A stretch of 64,000 bases of DNA from Prevotella sp. (GTDB lineage: Bacteria; Bacteroidota; Bacteroidia; Bacteroidales; Bacteroidaceae). The notes beneath the pieces were generated by a model. The model was not told the DNA's origin. It saw only the letters and a program-made list of their open reading frames with translations, and ran no database searches. The DNA lies in the NCBI GenBank assembly GCA_017449495.1, contig JAFTFO010000006.1, positions 1 to 64,000 on the forward strand. Reading direction: 5' to 3'. A program made the position numbers and the translations under genes. This document shows, in pieces, positions 25,859 through 34,050 of the stretch. The number at the start of each line of letters is the position of its first letter. The first letter of the stretch is position 1.

Positions 25859-25889
25859 CAAAGATAGTAAAAAATTGATAATAGACAAT
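25859..25889 (-). promoter_or_regulatory. Promoter of the T9SS-type gene and uvrA
   Basis: Minus-strand TATCTTTG (25859-25866) and a TTG at about 25886-25888, 19 nt apart. The -33 TTG lies in the palindrome CAATTG shared with the divergent promoter. Confidence 0.65.
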
Positions 25890-25918
25890 TGATAATTGAT
25901 AATTATTTTGTACTTTTG
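25889..25918 (+). promoter_or_regulatory. Promoter of the LysM gene, back-to-back with the minus one
   Basis: TTG at 25889-25891 and TACTTTTG at 25911-25918 are 19 nt apart; ATG 25946 follows. The region between is rich in AATTGATAATTGAT repeats. Confidence 0.65.
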
Positions 25919-25945
25919 TACGCGAAATAGAAATATTTAGAATTT

Positions 25946-27331
25946 ATGACGCGACTTTTAAGATATTTTTTGCTGATGACCTTGCTGACCTTTGCTGTCA
26001 GTACTGTATCGGCACAGCAGGCTTCAACAATCCGTGGACAGCATAAGGTGAAGAAGAAAGAGACCATCTTCGGTATCTCACGTACATACGACTTGACCGT
26101 AGAAGAACTAATCAAGGCCAATCCCGAGATGAACGTGCCTGGGTTTGAATTGAAGAAGGGCATGGTGCTGAATATTCCATATCCGAAATCAGTGTTAGAG
26201 GCAGAGGAGGCAGAGCGTGCCGCCAAAGCCAAGAAGGCGGCAGAGGAAGCTGCCTTGGCAGCTAACGATGTGAGGAACCGCGAGATCCGTTTGGGCGTGA
26301 TGTTGCCATTGCATAACATCAATGGAGATGGCAGGCGCATGACAGAGTACTACAGGGGCATCCTGATGGCATGCGACAGTCTGAAGAAGCAAGGTATATC
26401 CATCGACGTGCATGCCTGGAACACAGCTGAGGATAGTAATATAAATAAGGTATTAGAGGATCCTGCTGCAGCGAAGTGTGACTTGATCATCGGGCCGCTT
26501 TACTCCAAACAGATGGATGCACTCTCGGCTTTCGTCGCCAAGCACGACATCCGAATGGTGATTCCTTTCTCCATCAATGCCCCGCAGTTGACCACTAATC
26601 GCAATATCTTTCAGGTCTATCAGTCGCAGACTGAGCAGAACGAAGTTGTCATTACGCGTTTCATTGAGCGGTTTAAGGACTATCATACGGTGGTCATCGA
26701 CTGTAACGACTCGACAAGTAAGAAAGGTCCTTTCACCTTTGGACTGCGCCGACAGATGGAGCAGCAGGCAATGGATGTCGTCGTCACAAACTTGAAGTCA
26801 AACGAGTCGAACTTCTCGAAGGCCTTTAGCCGTACGAAGCCCAATGTGGTTGTCCTCAACACAGGACGCTCACAAGAACTAGGTGTCGCCTTCTCGAAGA
26901 TAAACGGGTTGAAAGCAAACAGTCCAGAATTAGACATCACGATGTTTGGTTATACCGACTGGTTACTGTATACCAAGACTCATCTGGACAATTTCTATAA
27001 GTATAACACATATATCCCCTCGGTGTTCTACTATAATCCCCTGTCGCCCAGTACCCAGCGCTTTGAGCGTAAGTACCGTCAGAATTTCCGTAGCGACATG
27101 CAGATCACGTTACCCCGCTTTGCCATCACAGGCTTCGATCATGCTTACTTCTTCCTGAAAGGACTGCATAAGTACGGTAAGAGCTTCAATGGCGCAGAGG
27201 GCATGTTCGGCTATCCTCCCGTACAGACACCCTTGAAGTTCGAGCGTTATGGTAATGGTGGACTGAGGAACAGGACCATGTTGTTCATACACTATCGACC
27301 AGAACATCTGACAGAGACCATCAAATTTTGA
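25946..27331 (+). CDS. LysM-domain periplasmic-binding-like protein
   Basis: 461 residues with a signal peptide ending near VSAQQ (about 24-27). A LysM module follows (about 32-75: HKVKKKETIFGISRTYDLTV ending GMVLNIPYP), then an Ala/Lys-rich helix (about 80-98) and a type I periplasmic-binding fold (about 100-460) starting REIRLGVMLPLHNINGDG with DLIIGPLYSKQMDALS, as in ABC-type amino-acid receptors (PF13458-like). The ligand is unknown; no ABC transporter lies nearby. LysM suggests anchoring to peptidoglycan. It heads a possible operon that runs with gaps of 0-32 bp to 34036. Confidence 0.8.
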   Translation: MTRLLRYFLLMTLLTFAVSTVSAQQASTIRGQHKVKKKETIFGISRTYDLTVEELIKANPEMNVPGFELKKGMVLNIPYPKSVLEAEEAERAAKAKKAAEEAALAANDVRNREIRLGVMLPLHNINGDGRRMTEYYRGILMACDSLKKQGISIDVHAWNTAEDSNINKVLEDPAAAKCDLIIGPLYSKQMDALSAFVAKHDIRMVIPFSINAPQLTTNRNIFQVYQSQTEQNEVVITRFIERFKDYHTVVIDCNDSTSKKGPFTFGLRRQMEQQAMDVVVTNLKSNESNFSKAFSRTKPNVVVLNTGRSQELGVAFSKINGLKANSPELDITMFGYTDWLLYTKTHLDNFYKYNTYIPSVFYYNPLSPSTQRFERKYRQNFRSDMQITLPRFAITGFDHAYFFLKGLHKYGKSFNGAEGMFGYPPVQTPLKFERYGNGGLRNRTMLFIHYRPEHLTETIKF

Positions 27332-27357
27332 GAAATAACTGATAGCACAGATCACAG

Positions 27358-28164
27358 ATGAAGAAGTTGGTGCAGATAATTGTGATTTTTCACTTTTCAC
27401 TTTTCACTTCTTATGCCCAGGTAGGGGAGTATCGTACAGATCTGGCGGTAGGCTTCAATGGTGGTGTGGCGATGAGCAATGTGGCCTTCGTGCCGAAGGT
27501 GCCTCAAGGCTTCCTGAACGGTCCGACCTTCGGCTTCACAGCACGTTATACATGTGAGAAATATTTCAATAGTATTTGTGCTGTAGTGGCGGAGGTGAAC
27601 TATACGCAGATGGGTTGGAAGGAGAATATCCTTGACTTGAATGACCAACCCGTGACACTGCATACAGATGAGTCACAGACGCTTAACTATGCCCGAAAAA
27701 TCAACTATATCCAGGTACCGTTGCTTGCTCGGCTTGGATGGGGACGGGAACGTAGTGGCTTCCAGTTCTTCATACAGCTGGGACCTCAGGTGGGCTTCTA
27801 TATGAGCGACAAGACGGAGAGTAACTTCGACGTCCGTAACCCGGCCTTCAACCCGAAGATAGAGAATGGCTATTTCGGCCCGGAATACCAATATGGAGAC
27901 AAGCGTGTGTCGCATGTCGTGGCACAGGACAGTATGGCTGTGGAGAATACGGTGGACTATGGTATAGCAGTAGGTGGAGGCTTGGAGTTTAGCCATCGGC
28001 ATTTGGGTCATTTCATCGTTGAAGGTCGATATTACTATGGCCTGGGCAATATTTATGGTGCTACGAAGCGTGACTACTTTGGCCGTTCCAACTTTGGAAC
28101 GATTATGGCCAAGTTCACATATCTTTTTGATATCGTTAGGACGAAAAACTCTAAAATTAAATAA
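27358..28164 (+). CDS. PorT-family outer-membrane beta-barrel protein
   Basis: 268 residues, signal peptide MKKLVQIIVIFHFSLFTSYA, then alternating strands typical of PF13568 barrels (FNGGVAMSNVAF, ARYTCEKYFNSICAVVAEV, FIQLGPQVGFYM) and a last strand ending TYLFDI. PorT itself is part of the type IX secretion machinery; this could be that protein because a T9SS substrate lies just across, but PF13568 has many unrelated members, so no symbol is given. The signal peptide core is coded by TTTTCAC microrepeats (27387-27410). It begins 26 bp after the LysM gene. Confidence 0.7.
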   Translation: MKKLVQIIVIFHFSLFTSYAQVGEYRTDLAVGFNGGVAMSNVAFVPKVPQGFLNGPTFGFTARYTCEKYFNSICAVVAEVNYTQMGWKENILDLNDQPVTLHTDESQTLNYARKINYIQVPLLARLGWGRERSGFQFFIQLGPQVGFYMSDKTESNFDVRNPAFNPKIENGYFGPEYQYGDKRVSHVVAQDSMAVENTVDYGIAVGGGLEFSHRHLGHFIVEGRYYYGLGNIYGATKRDYFGRSNFGTIMAKFTYLFDIVRTKNSKIK

Positions 28165-28172
28165 CAACAACT

Positions 28173-29705
28173 ATGTTTGAAGGACAACCAAAAGGACTAT
28201 TTGCGTTGGCACTGGCCAACACGGGCGAGCGCTTCGGCTATTATACGATGCTCGCAGTTTTTGCTTTGTTTTTGAGGGCTAACTACGGATTATCGCCTGC
28301 CATGGCCGGCACTATCTACAGCTCGTTCCTCATGTTGGTGTATTTCCTCCCGCTCATTGGTGGTATCTTGGCTGATAAGTTCGGCTTCGGTAAGATGGTT
28401 ACTGCAGGTATCATCATCATGTTTGCAGGCTATCTTCTGTTGTCAGTCCCTCTGGGAGGCGACACCTTGGCTTTGGTGGTCATGCTGGCCGCACTGATCC
28501 TGATCGGCTTCGGAACAGGACTCTTCAAGGGTAACCTCCAGGTGATGGTGGGCGACCTGTATAATGACCCTGAGTACAAGGACAAGCGCGATGCAGGCTT
28601 CTCCATCTTCTATATGGCCATCAATATCGGTGCCTTGTTTGCTCCGACGGCTGCCATTAAGATCAAGGAGTATGCTGAGACAGCCTTAGGCTATTCGAGC
28701 AACGATGCCTACCACTTCTCGTTTGCTGTGGCATGTGCATCTCTGATCCTCTCTATTGCCATCTATTACATCTTCCGCAGCACCTTCCGTCATACGGAGG
28801 GAGGCAAGAAGAAGGATGCTGTGAAGGCTGATGCCAGCACGGAGCCCGAACTCACGAAGGAAGAGACCAAGCAGCGCATCGTGGCACTCTGCCTTGTCTT
28901 CGCCGTGGTGATCTTCTTCTGGATGGCTTTCCACCAGAACGGACTGTCGCTGACTTACTTTGCCGATGAGTTTACGGCCCAGTCGGCTGATGGCTTGCAG
29001 GCCATGTGCTTCGATGTGTGGAACCTTGTGGCTATCATCTTCATCGTCTATGCCGGTTTCTCTCTCTTCCAGTCGAAGACCAGCAAGGGTAAGATGATCT
29101 CCGCAGCAGTTATCGTTTTAGCTGTGCTCTTCCTTATCCTGCAGTACAACCCTGATGGCAGCATCTCTATCTCTGCTCCTATCTTCCAACAGTTCAATCC
29201 CTTCTATGTGGTAGCCTTGACACCAGTGTCGATGGCACTCTTCGGTTCGTTGGCTGCCAAGGGTAAGGAGCCCTCTGCGCCTCGCAAGATCGCTTATGGT
29301 ATGATTGTGGCTGCCATCGCCTATGCCCTGATGGCCTTCTCGTCGTTTGGCCTGCCTATGCCGCAGACGGAGACGGGTGCCGATGGCAATCCTGTGGCCG
29401 TCCATGTGGCTGACGTGACACCGAATTTGCTGATTATGGTCTATCTCGTACTGACGTTCGGTGAGCTGTTGCTCTCGCCGATGGGCATCTCCTTCGTCTC
29501 GAAGGTGGCTCCTCCAAAGTATAAGGGAATGATGATGGGTGGATGGTTCGTGGCTACCGCCATCGGTAACCAGTTGGTGGTTGTCGGTGGACTGCTCTGG
29601 GGCGCTGTGCCTCTCTGGGTGTGCTGGAGTGTGTTCCTTGGTGTATGCTTGGTGGCCGCCCTCTTCATGTTTGCGATGATGAAGCGTTTAGAGAAGGTTT
29701 GCTAA
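28173..29705 (+). CDS. POT-family proton-dependent oligopeptide transporter
   Basis: Inner-membrane symporter of 510 residues, about 14 helices. The family motif is ANTGERFGYYTMLAVFALFL near the N-terminus (ExxERFxYY type) and the second signature is LLIGFGTGLFKGNLQVMVGD. It imports di- and tripeptides with protons. It is 8 bp after the barrel gene and directly abuts the next gene (TAA ATG). Confidence 0.9.
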   Translation: MFEGQPKGLFALALANTGERFGYYTMLAVFALFLRANYGLSPAMAGTIYSSFLMLVYFLPLIGGILADKFGFGKMVTAGIIIMFAGYLLLSVPLGGDTLALVVMLAALILIGFGTGLFKGNLQVMVGDLYNDPEYKDKRDAGFSIFYMAINIGALFAPTAAIKIKEYAETALGYSSNDAYHFSFAVACASLILSIAIYYIFRSTFRHTEGGKKKDAVKADASTEPELTKEETKQRIVALCLVFAVVIFFWMAFHQNGLSLTYFADEFTAQSADGLQAMCFDVWNLVAIIFIVYAGFSLFQSKTSKGKMISAAVIVLAVLFLILQYNPDGSISISAPIFQQFNPFYVVALTPVSMALFGSLAAKGKEPSAPRKIAYGMIVAAIAYALMAFSSFGLPMPQTETGADGNPVAVHVADVTPNLLIMVYLVLTFGELLLSPMGISFVSKVAPPKYKGMMMGGWFVATAIGNQLVVVGGLLWGAVPLWVCWSVFLGVCLVAALFMFAMMKRLEKVC

Positions 29706-30644
29706 ATGAATATACTGTATGCTCTGCTACTCTCGGTCTTCACGTTCGTGGAGTATAACGTAGAGAATATCTTTGATACCCGTCACGACGAGGGTAAACA
29801 GGACGAGGAGTTCCTGCCCGATGCCACTCGTCAGTGGACGGAGAAACGCTATTGGAAGAAGTTGGACAGGATCGGTCAGTCGATCTTGTCCACTTCCACC
29901 GACGGCGTTCCCGACCTGATAGCTCTCTGTGAGGTGGAGAACGACCAGGTGCTTCATGACCTTAGTAAGCGTTCGTTGCTCCGCAATGCGGGATATGAGT
30001 ATGTCATGACCAATTCGCCCGATGCCCGTGGTGTGGATGTAGCTTTGCTTTACTCTCCATTTACTTTTTCCTTGGTTCGTTCGTATGGCTTACGTATCGA
30101 AACCATTGAAGGAATGCGCCCTACCCGTGACATCCTCTATGCCTGTGGCGAGTTGCAGTCGGGTGATACCCTTCATGTCTTTGTCGTCCATGCTCCGAGC
30201 CGTCATGGGGGAGAGAAAGCCAGTCGTCCGTTCCGTTTGCAGGCTGCCGATCGCCTGTTACAGGCTGTCGATTCCATACGTGCCATTTCGCCCGATGCCC
30301 GTATTCTGATTAGTGGCGACTTTAATGATTACTTTGACTCCCCGGCTGTTCAGCAGATAGCCCGCCACGACTTGAGGAATATCTCCAAGGAGGCGCGTGG
30401 CAACTATGGGGTGAAGGGCACCTATCGCTATAAGGGCGAGTGGAACAGCCTGGATCATATCCTTGTCTCGCCTTTGATGTATAATAAGGTGGATACGGTC
30501 TTCATCCATTCTCCGAAGTTCTTGTTGGAGAAGGATAAGTTCTATGGCGGCTATCTGCCCCGCCGCACCTATAAGGGTATGAAATACCAGAAGAAGGGCT
30601 TTAGCGACCACCTCCCCTTGGTCGCCCGTTTCAGGTTTGAGTGA
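29706..30644 (+). CDS. Endonuclease/exonuclease/phosphatase family protein
   Basis: 312 residues with metal-dependent phosphoesterase motifs: EYNVENIFD (first strand), ALCEVEND (metal-binding Glu), SGDFNDYFDSPA (Asp/Asn), LDHILVS and the final SDHLPLVARF (Asp-His). The substrate could be nucleic acid or a phospholipid/sugar phosphate. The hydrophobic N-terminus is only about 12 residues before the catalytic fold begins, short for a signal peptide, and the start is fixed by the upstream stop. It abuts the POT gene without spacing. Confidence 0.8.
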   Translation: MNILYALLLSVFTFVEYNVENIFDTRHDEGKQDEEFLPDATRQWTEKRYWKKLDRIGQSILSTSTDGVPDLIALCEVENDQVLHDLSKRSLLRNAGYEYVMTNSPDARGVDVALLYSPFTFSLVRSYGLRIETIEGMRPTRDILYACGELQSGDTLHVFVVHAPSRHGGEKASRPFRLQAADRLLQAVDSIRAISPDARILISGDFNDYFDSPAVQQIARHDLRNISKEARGNYGVKGTYRYKGEWNSLDHILVSPLMYNKVDTVFIHSPKFLLEKDKFYGGYLPRRTYKGMKYQKKGFSDHLPLVARFRFE

Positions 30645-30676
30645 ACATATTGAGGGCATCAATAGTTATTAAAATC

Positions 30677-32353
30677 ATGAAGTATTCCAAGTTATTAAGT
30701 GACTACAAGTTATTATTACCTTTTCTATTTATCCTGAATCTTGTAGGTAATGGGGCATGGCTATTTATACAGTCTACAATATCTTCAGTGATACTCGTGA
30801 TAGTTCTTTCTGCCCTATTTGCAGTACTTGAAGTGCTACTGTTCAGGATCATCCCGACCTCTTTTTTGAAGGCGGCCTTTGCTACTATCCTGATTGTCCT
30901 GCATAACGTGGTGGGAATCGTTGACTATTTTCTCTTATATCATTTTGGAACAGTGATTAACCATATTGTCCTTGATGCTGTTTTGCTGACGAATACGGGG
31001 GAAGCTTCGGAGTTTGTTACAACATATATCTCACCTTTGTTGTTTATAGTTTTTCTGATGGCAGTTATATTTGTAAATATTGCTGCTTATGCATTATCGT
31101 GCTACTTGAACAGATTCCGTAAAATGGTATGGACTATGTATCTGATTGCGGCGATGACTATTGTACTCATTTTGATGAATAGTATAGTATTTATGTTGTT
31201 TAAAAGTAAAATCATCACTAATTCTATAATGCATAATGCTATATTAAGGCTGAATACTGAATATTTTCTTTATGATCATAATATTCGAATGGATGCCCTG
31301 CTGCGTATTTGTAAGGAGGTGACAGCTGTATCAAACTCAGAAAGACCTATGAAAATAGTTATTGTTATAGGAGAGTCTCACAGTGTGTATCATACTTCAT
31401 TATATGGATATGAAAAACAAACTTATCCATTGATGGCTGCTCGTAAGAGCAAGGAAGAGCTATATGTTATGCAGAATGCTGTATCTATGTATGATGTAAC
31501 ATCTTCGACCATGTGGTCAGTCTTTTCATTAGATTCTTTAGGAAATGCTCCCACTGCCGCTCCTCTGTTTCCTGCAGTATTCAAGGCAGCAGGTTATCGT
31601 ACCTATTTGTTTGATAATGAATATCTCAAGAACAATTCTGCTCATATAATGACAAATAGCACCCTGTCTGATTTAATATACGATTATCGCAATTCGCATT
31701 ATTATGAGTTTGATGGTGAAATGGTCGATGATGTTCATCTCTCAAACGATAGTTTGGCGCTTTACATAATTCATCTTTCTGGTCATCATTTTGATTATTA
31801 TCAAAGATATCCTGCCTCATTTGCAAAGTATAATGCAAACGATTATGAGGGCTCTCAGACATTCGAACAGAAAAAGTCCATTGCTGCCTATGACAATGCA
31901 TGTCTTTATAATGATTATGTCATAGATAAGATCATCAAAAAATTTGAAGATGAGAATGCATTGTTGGTATATTTTGCAGATCACGGAGAAGAAATATACG
32001 ATATTCGTAATTTTTGTGGGCATATGACATCAAGGACCTCGCCAGATCCGAGTTACCAGTTGCGTGTCCCTTTGTGGGTATGGCTATCTGTAAAATACAA
32101 GGACAATCACCCTGATGTTGTGAATAGACTTCAGAAATCGCTCAATTTACATATAAAGACTGATGATATTTCCCATTTCTTGATGGATGTTGCTGAAATA
32201 GAAACCCCAGGCTATAGCGAACAGCGTAGTTTTATCTCACCGAGTGGGTATAAAGAATGGAAGAGCTTTTCTGAAATCATTAATGCAGGTGGTTTAAACA
32301 TTGATGAAGGAAATAATGCAAGGGATTTTCATATAAGTCTTGATGAGCAATAA
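30677..32353 (+). CDS. Phosphoethanolamine-transferase-like sulfatase (copy 1)
   Basis: 558 residues from ATG 30677; the GTG at 30641 would overlap the previous stop. Five N-terminal helices (about residues 10-185) are followed by a periplasmic sulfatase-fold domain. Motifs: KIVIVIGESHSVYHTSLYGY (metal ligand Glu), DVTSSTMWSVFSLDS with the likely nucleophile Thr, and YFADHGEEIYD with FCGHMTS. This is the EptA/CptA pattern of enzymes that move phosphoethanolamine from phosphatidylethanolamine to lipid A or other glycans; the acceptor here is unknown. The gene is markedly more AT-rich than its neighbours and its own paralogue next door, suggesting recent transfer of one copy. Confidence 0.83.
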   Translation: MKYSKLLSDYKLLLPFLFILNLVGNGAWLFIQSTISSVILVIVLSALFAVLEVLLFRIIPTSFLKAAFATILIVLHNVVGIVDYFLLYHFGTVINHIVLDAVLLTNTGEASEFVTTYISPLLFIVFLMAVIFVNIAAYALSCYLNRFRKMVWTMYLIAAMTIVLILMNSIVFMLFKSKIITNSIMHNAILRLNTEYFLYDHNIRMDALLRICKEVTAVSNSERPMKIVIVIGESHSVYHTSLYGYEKQTYPLMAARKSKEELYVMQNAVSMYDVTSSTMWSVFSLDSLGNAPTAAPLFPAVFKAAGYRTYLFDNEYLKNNSAHIMTNSTLSDLIYDYRNSHYYEFDGEMVDDVHLSNDSLALYIIHLSGHHFDYYQRYPASFAKYNANDYEGSQTFEQKKSIAAYDNACLYNDYVIDKIIKKFEDENALLVYFADHGEEIYDIRNFCGHMTSRTSPDPSYQLRVPLWVWLSVKYKDNHPDVVNRLQKSLNLHIKTDDISHFLMDVAEIETPGYSEQRSFISPSGYKEWKSFSEIINAGGLNIDEGNNARDFHISLDEQ

Positions 32354-32359
32354 ACTGGA

Positions 32360-32395
32360 ATGTCTATGGGTAATTGGATGTCTATGGGTAATTGG
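32360..32395. repeat. 18-bp perfect tandem duplication at the start codon
   Basis: ATGTCTATGGGTAATTGG is repeated exactly (32360-32377 and 32378-32395), giving the N-terminus MSMGNWMSMGNW with two equivalent starts. Confidence 0.95.
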
Positions 32396-34036
32396 AGTTA
32401 TAAGTTCCTGCTACTTTTTTTCTTTATACTGAATTTGGTATGTAATGGTGTATGGCTGTCTCAGCAGTTCAGTATATTGTCTGTTGCCCTTGTTATCATG
32501 CTATCTGCTATTAGTGCTGTTGTTGAAACTTATGTAGCCAGTTTGTTCAAGTCGCCATTTGTAAAGAGAGTCTTCATCAGTTTTGTTGTAGTCATTCATA
32601 ACATCTTTGGTATAGTTGATTATTACTTACTCTATCAGTTTGGGAAGGTTGTTGACATGTCGATCATTGATACGGTTCTCGTGACCAATACAAGAGAAGC
32701 GGAAGAGTTCGTTTCTGCCTATTTTTCGCCTATGGTCGTCGTGCTGTTATTTTGTATTCTGCTGGTGAATGTAGTTGCATACGTAGTAGCACGTTTGTTA
32801 GGAAAGCATGTGATGAGTGTGGCTGTTGTTCGCCAATGTGCACTCTTGGGGGTTGCCTTCTTAGTCGTAAATGTTGCCTTGATTCTGTTCTTTAAGACCA
32901 GTGTCCATATCTCAACGCCTATGCACCATTCCATTGCAAGAGTCCTGTGGGAGTACGGACGTGTCACTCATGAGAGCCATATAGGCAATCTGTTACATGT
33001 TTGTCAAGAGGTGAAAGCAGTCAGGAAGCATGAGGGTTCTTTGAAGATGATTGTTATCATCGGCGAATCTCATAGCTGGTATCATACCTCGCTTTATGAC
33101 TATGATAAGCAGACATATCCTCTGATGAAGGATCGTGAGAGCAACGGAGAGTTGTTTGTCTTCAAGAATGCTGTTACGACCAACGATGTGACGGCTTTGG
33201 TTATGGGTTCCGTGTTCTCATTGGATAGTATGGGTATAGGTTTTAATGAGTGTCCGGTCTTTCCTGCTGTATTCAAGGCTGCGGGATTCCGGACGGCCCT
33301 CTACGATAATGAGTATCTTGCTGATGAAAGCCTTTATTTAATGACTAACAGTGGATTGTCGAATATCCTCTACGATCAGCGCAATACACACTATTATGAC
33401 TATGATGGGGACTTGATCAAAGATATTAATTTGACCAATGATAGCCTTGCATTGTATATTCTGCATCTGACAGGTCAGCATGTCAAATACAGTAAAAGAT
33501 ATCCCCCGTCTTTTGCAAAGTTTAAGGCCAGCGACTATGGTGGCCCTTATTCTGACCGTCAGAAGAATGACATTGCCGCATACGATAACGCCTGCCTGTA
33601 TAATGATTACATTATTGACCAGGTTATTAAGATGTTTGAAGACGACAATGCTGTTTGCGTCTATTTCTCTGATCATGGTGAGGAAGTCTATGAAGTTCGT
33701 GATTACATAGGTCATGGAACTGCGAAGTATACCCCTGATATGCGCTATCAGTTGCGAGTACCACTTTGGGTTTGGCTGTCAGAGAAGTATAGAAATCAGT
33801 ACCCTCAAGTAGTTGACAAGTTGCGAAAGGCCTTGGATTTGCATGTTAAATCCGATGATATACCTTTCTTTCTGATAGATCTCGCTGATATAGATACCGA
33901 ATGGATGAAGCCTGACCGTAGCTTTATTACAGATGGGTCATACCATGGTTGGAATAGTTATCGTGAGATGATCATATCTGATGATGGTTTCAATACTAAC
34001 GAGGGGGCATCATTGAGGCAATTCAGTACAGAGTAA
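32360..34036 (+). CDS. Phosphoethanolamine-transferase-like sulfatase (copy 2)
   Basis: Paralogue of the preceding protein, also 558 residues and alignable throughout: five N-terminal helices, KMIVIIGESHSWYHTSLYDY, DVTALVMGSVFSLDS, YFSDHGEEVYE and YIGHGTAKY. The position after the conserved DVT differs (SST against ALV), so the nucleophile or acceptor contact may differ between copies. The N-terminal MSMGNW is duplicated by an 18-bp tandem repeat; initiation at 32378 would remove it. Starts 6 bp after copy 1 and ends 14 bp from the facing MFS gene. Confidence 0.83.
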   Translation: MSMGNWMSMGNWSYKFLLLFFFILNLVCNGVWLSQQFSILSVALVIMLSAISAVVETYVASLFKSPFVKRVFISFVVVIHNIFGIVDYYLLYQFGKVVDMSIIDTVLVTNTREAEEFVSAYFSPMVVVLLFCILLVNVVAYVVARLLGKHVMSVAVVRQCALLGVAFLVVNVALILFFKTSVHISTPMHHSIARVLWEYGRVTHESHIGNLLHVCQEVKAVRKHEGSLKMIVIIGESHSWYHTSLYDYDKQTYPLMKDRESNGELFVFKNAVTTNDVTALVMGSVFSLDSMGIGFNECPVFPAVFKAAGFRTALYDNEYLADESLYLMTNSGLSNILYDQRNTHYYDYDGDLIKDINLTNDSLALYILHLTGQHVKYSKRYPPSFAKFKASDYGGPYSDRQKNDIAAYDNACLYNDYIIDQVIKMFEDDNAVCVYFSDHGEEVYEVRDYIGHGTAKYTPDMRYQLRVPLWVWLSEKYRNQYPQVVDKLRKALDLHVKSDDIPFFLIDLADIDTEWMKPDRSFITDGSYHGWNSYREMIISDDGFNTNEGASLRQFSTE

Positions 34037-34050
34037 CTGGCGAGAATCCC

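Noticed and set aside
27358..28164. Firm assignment as PorT of the type IX secretion system
   Set aside because: PF13568 barrels are numerous in Bacteroidetes and no other secretion gene lies next to it; left as PorT-family.
30641..30676. GTG 30641 as start of the first sulfatase gene
   Set aside because: It would overlap the previous stop and add a non-hydrophobic stretch before helix 1; ATG 30677 aligns with the start region of the paralogue.
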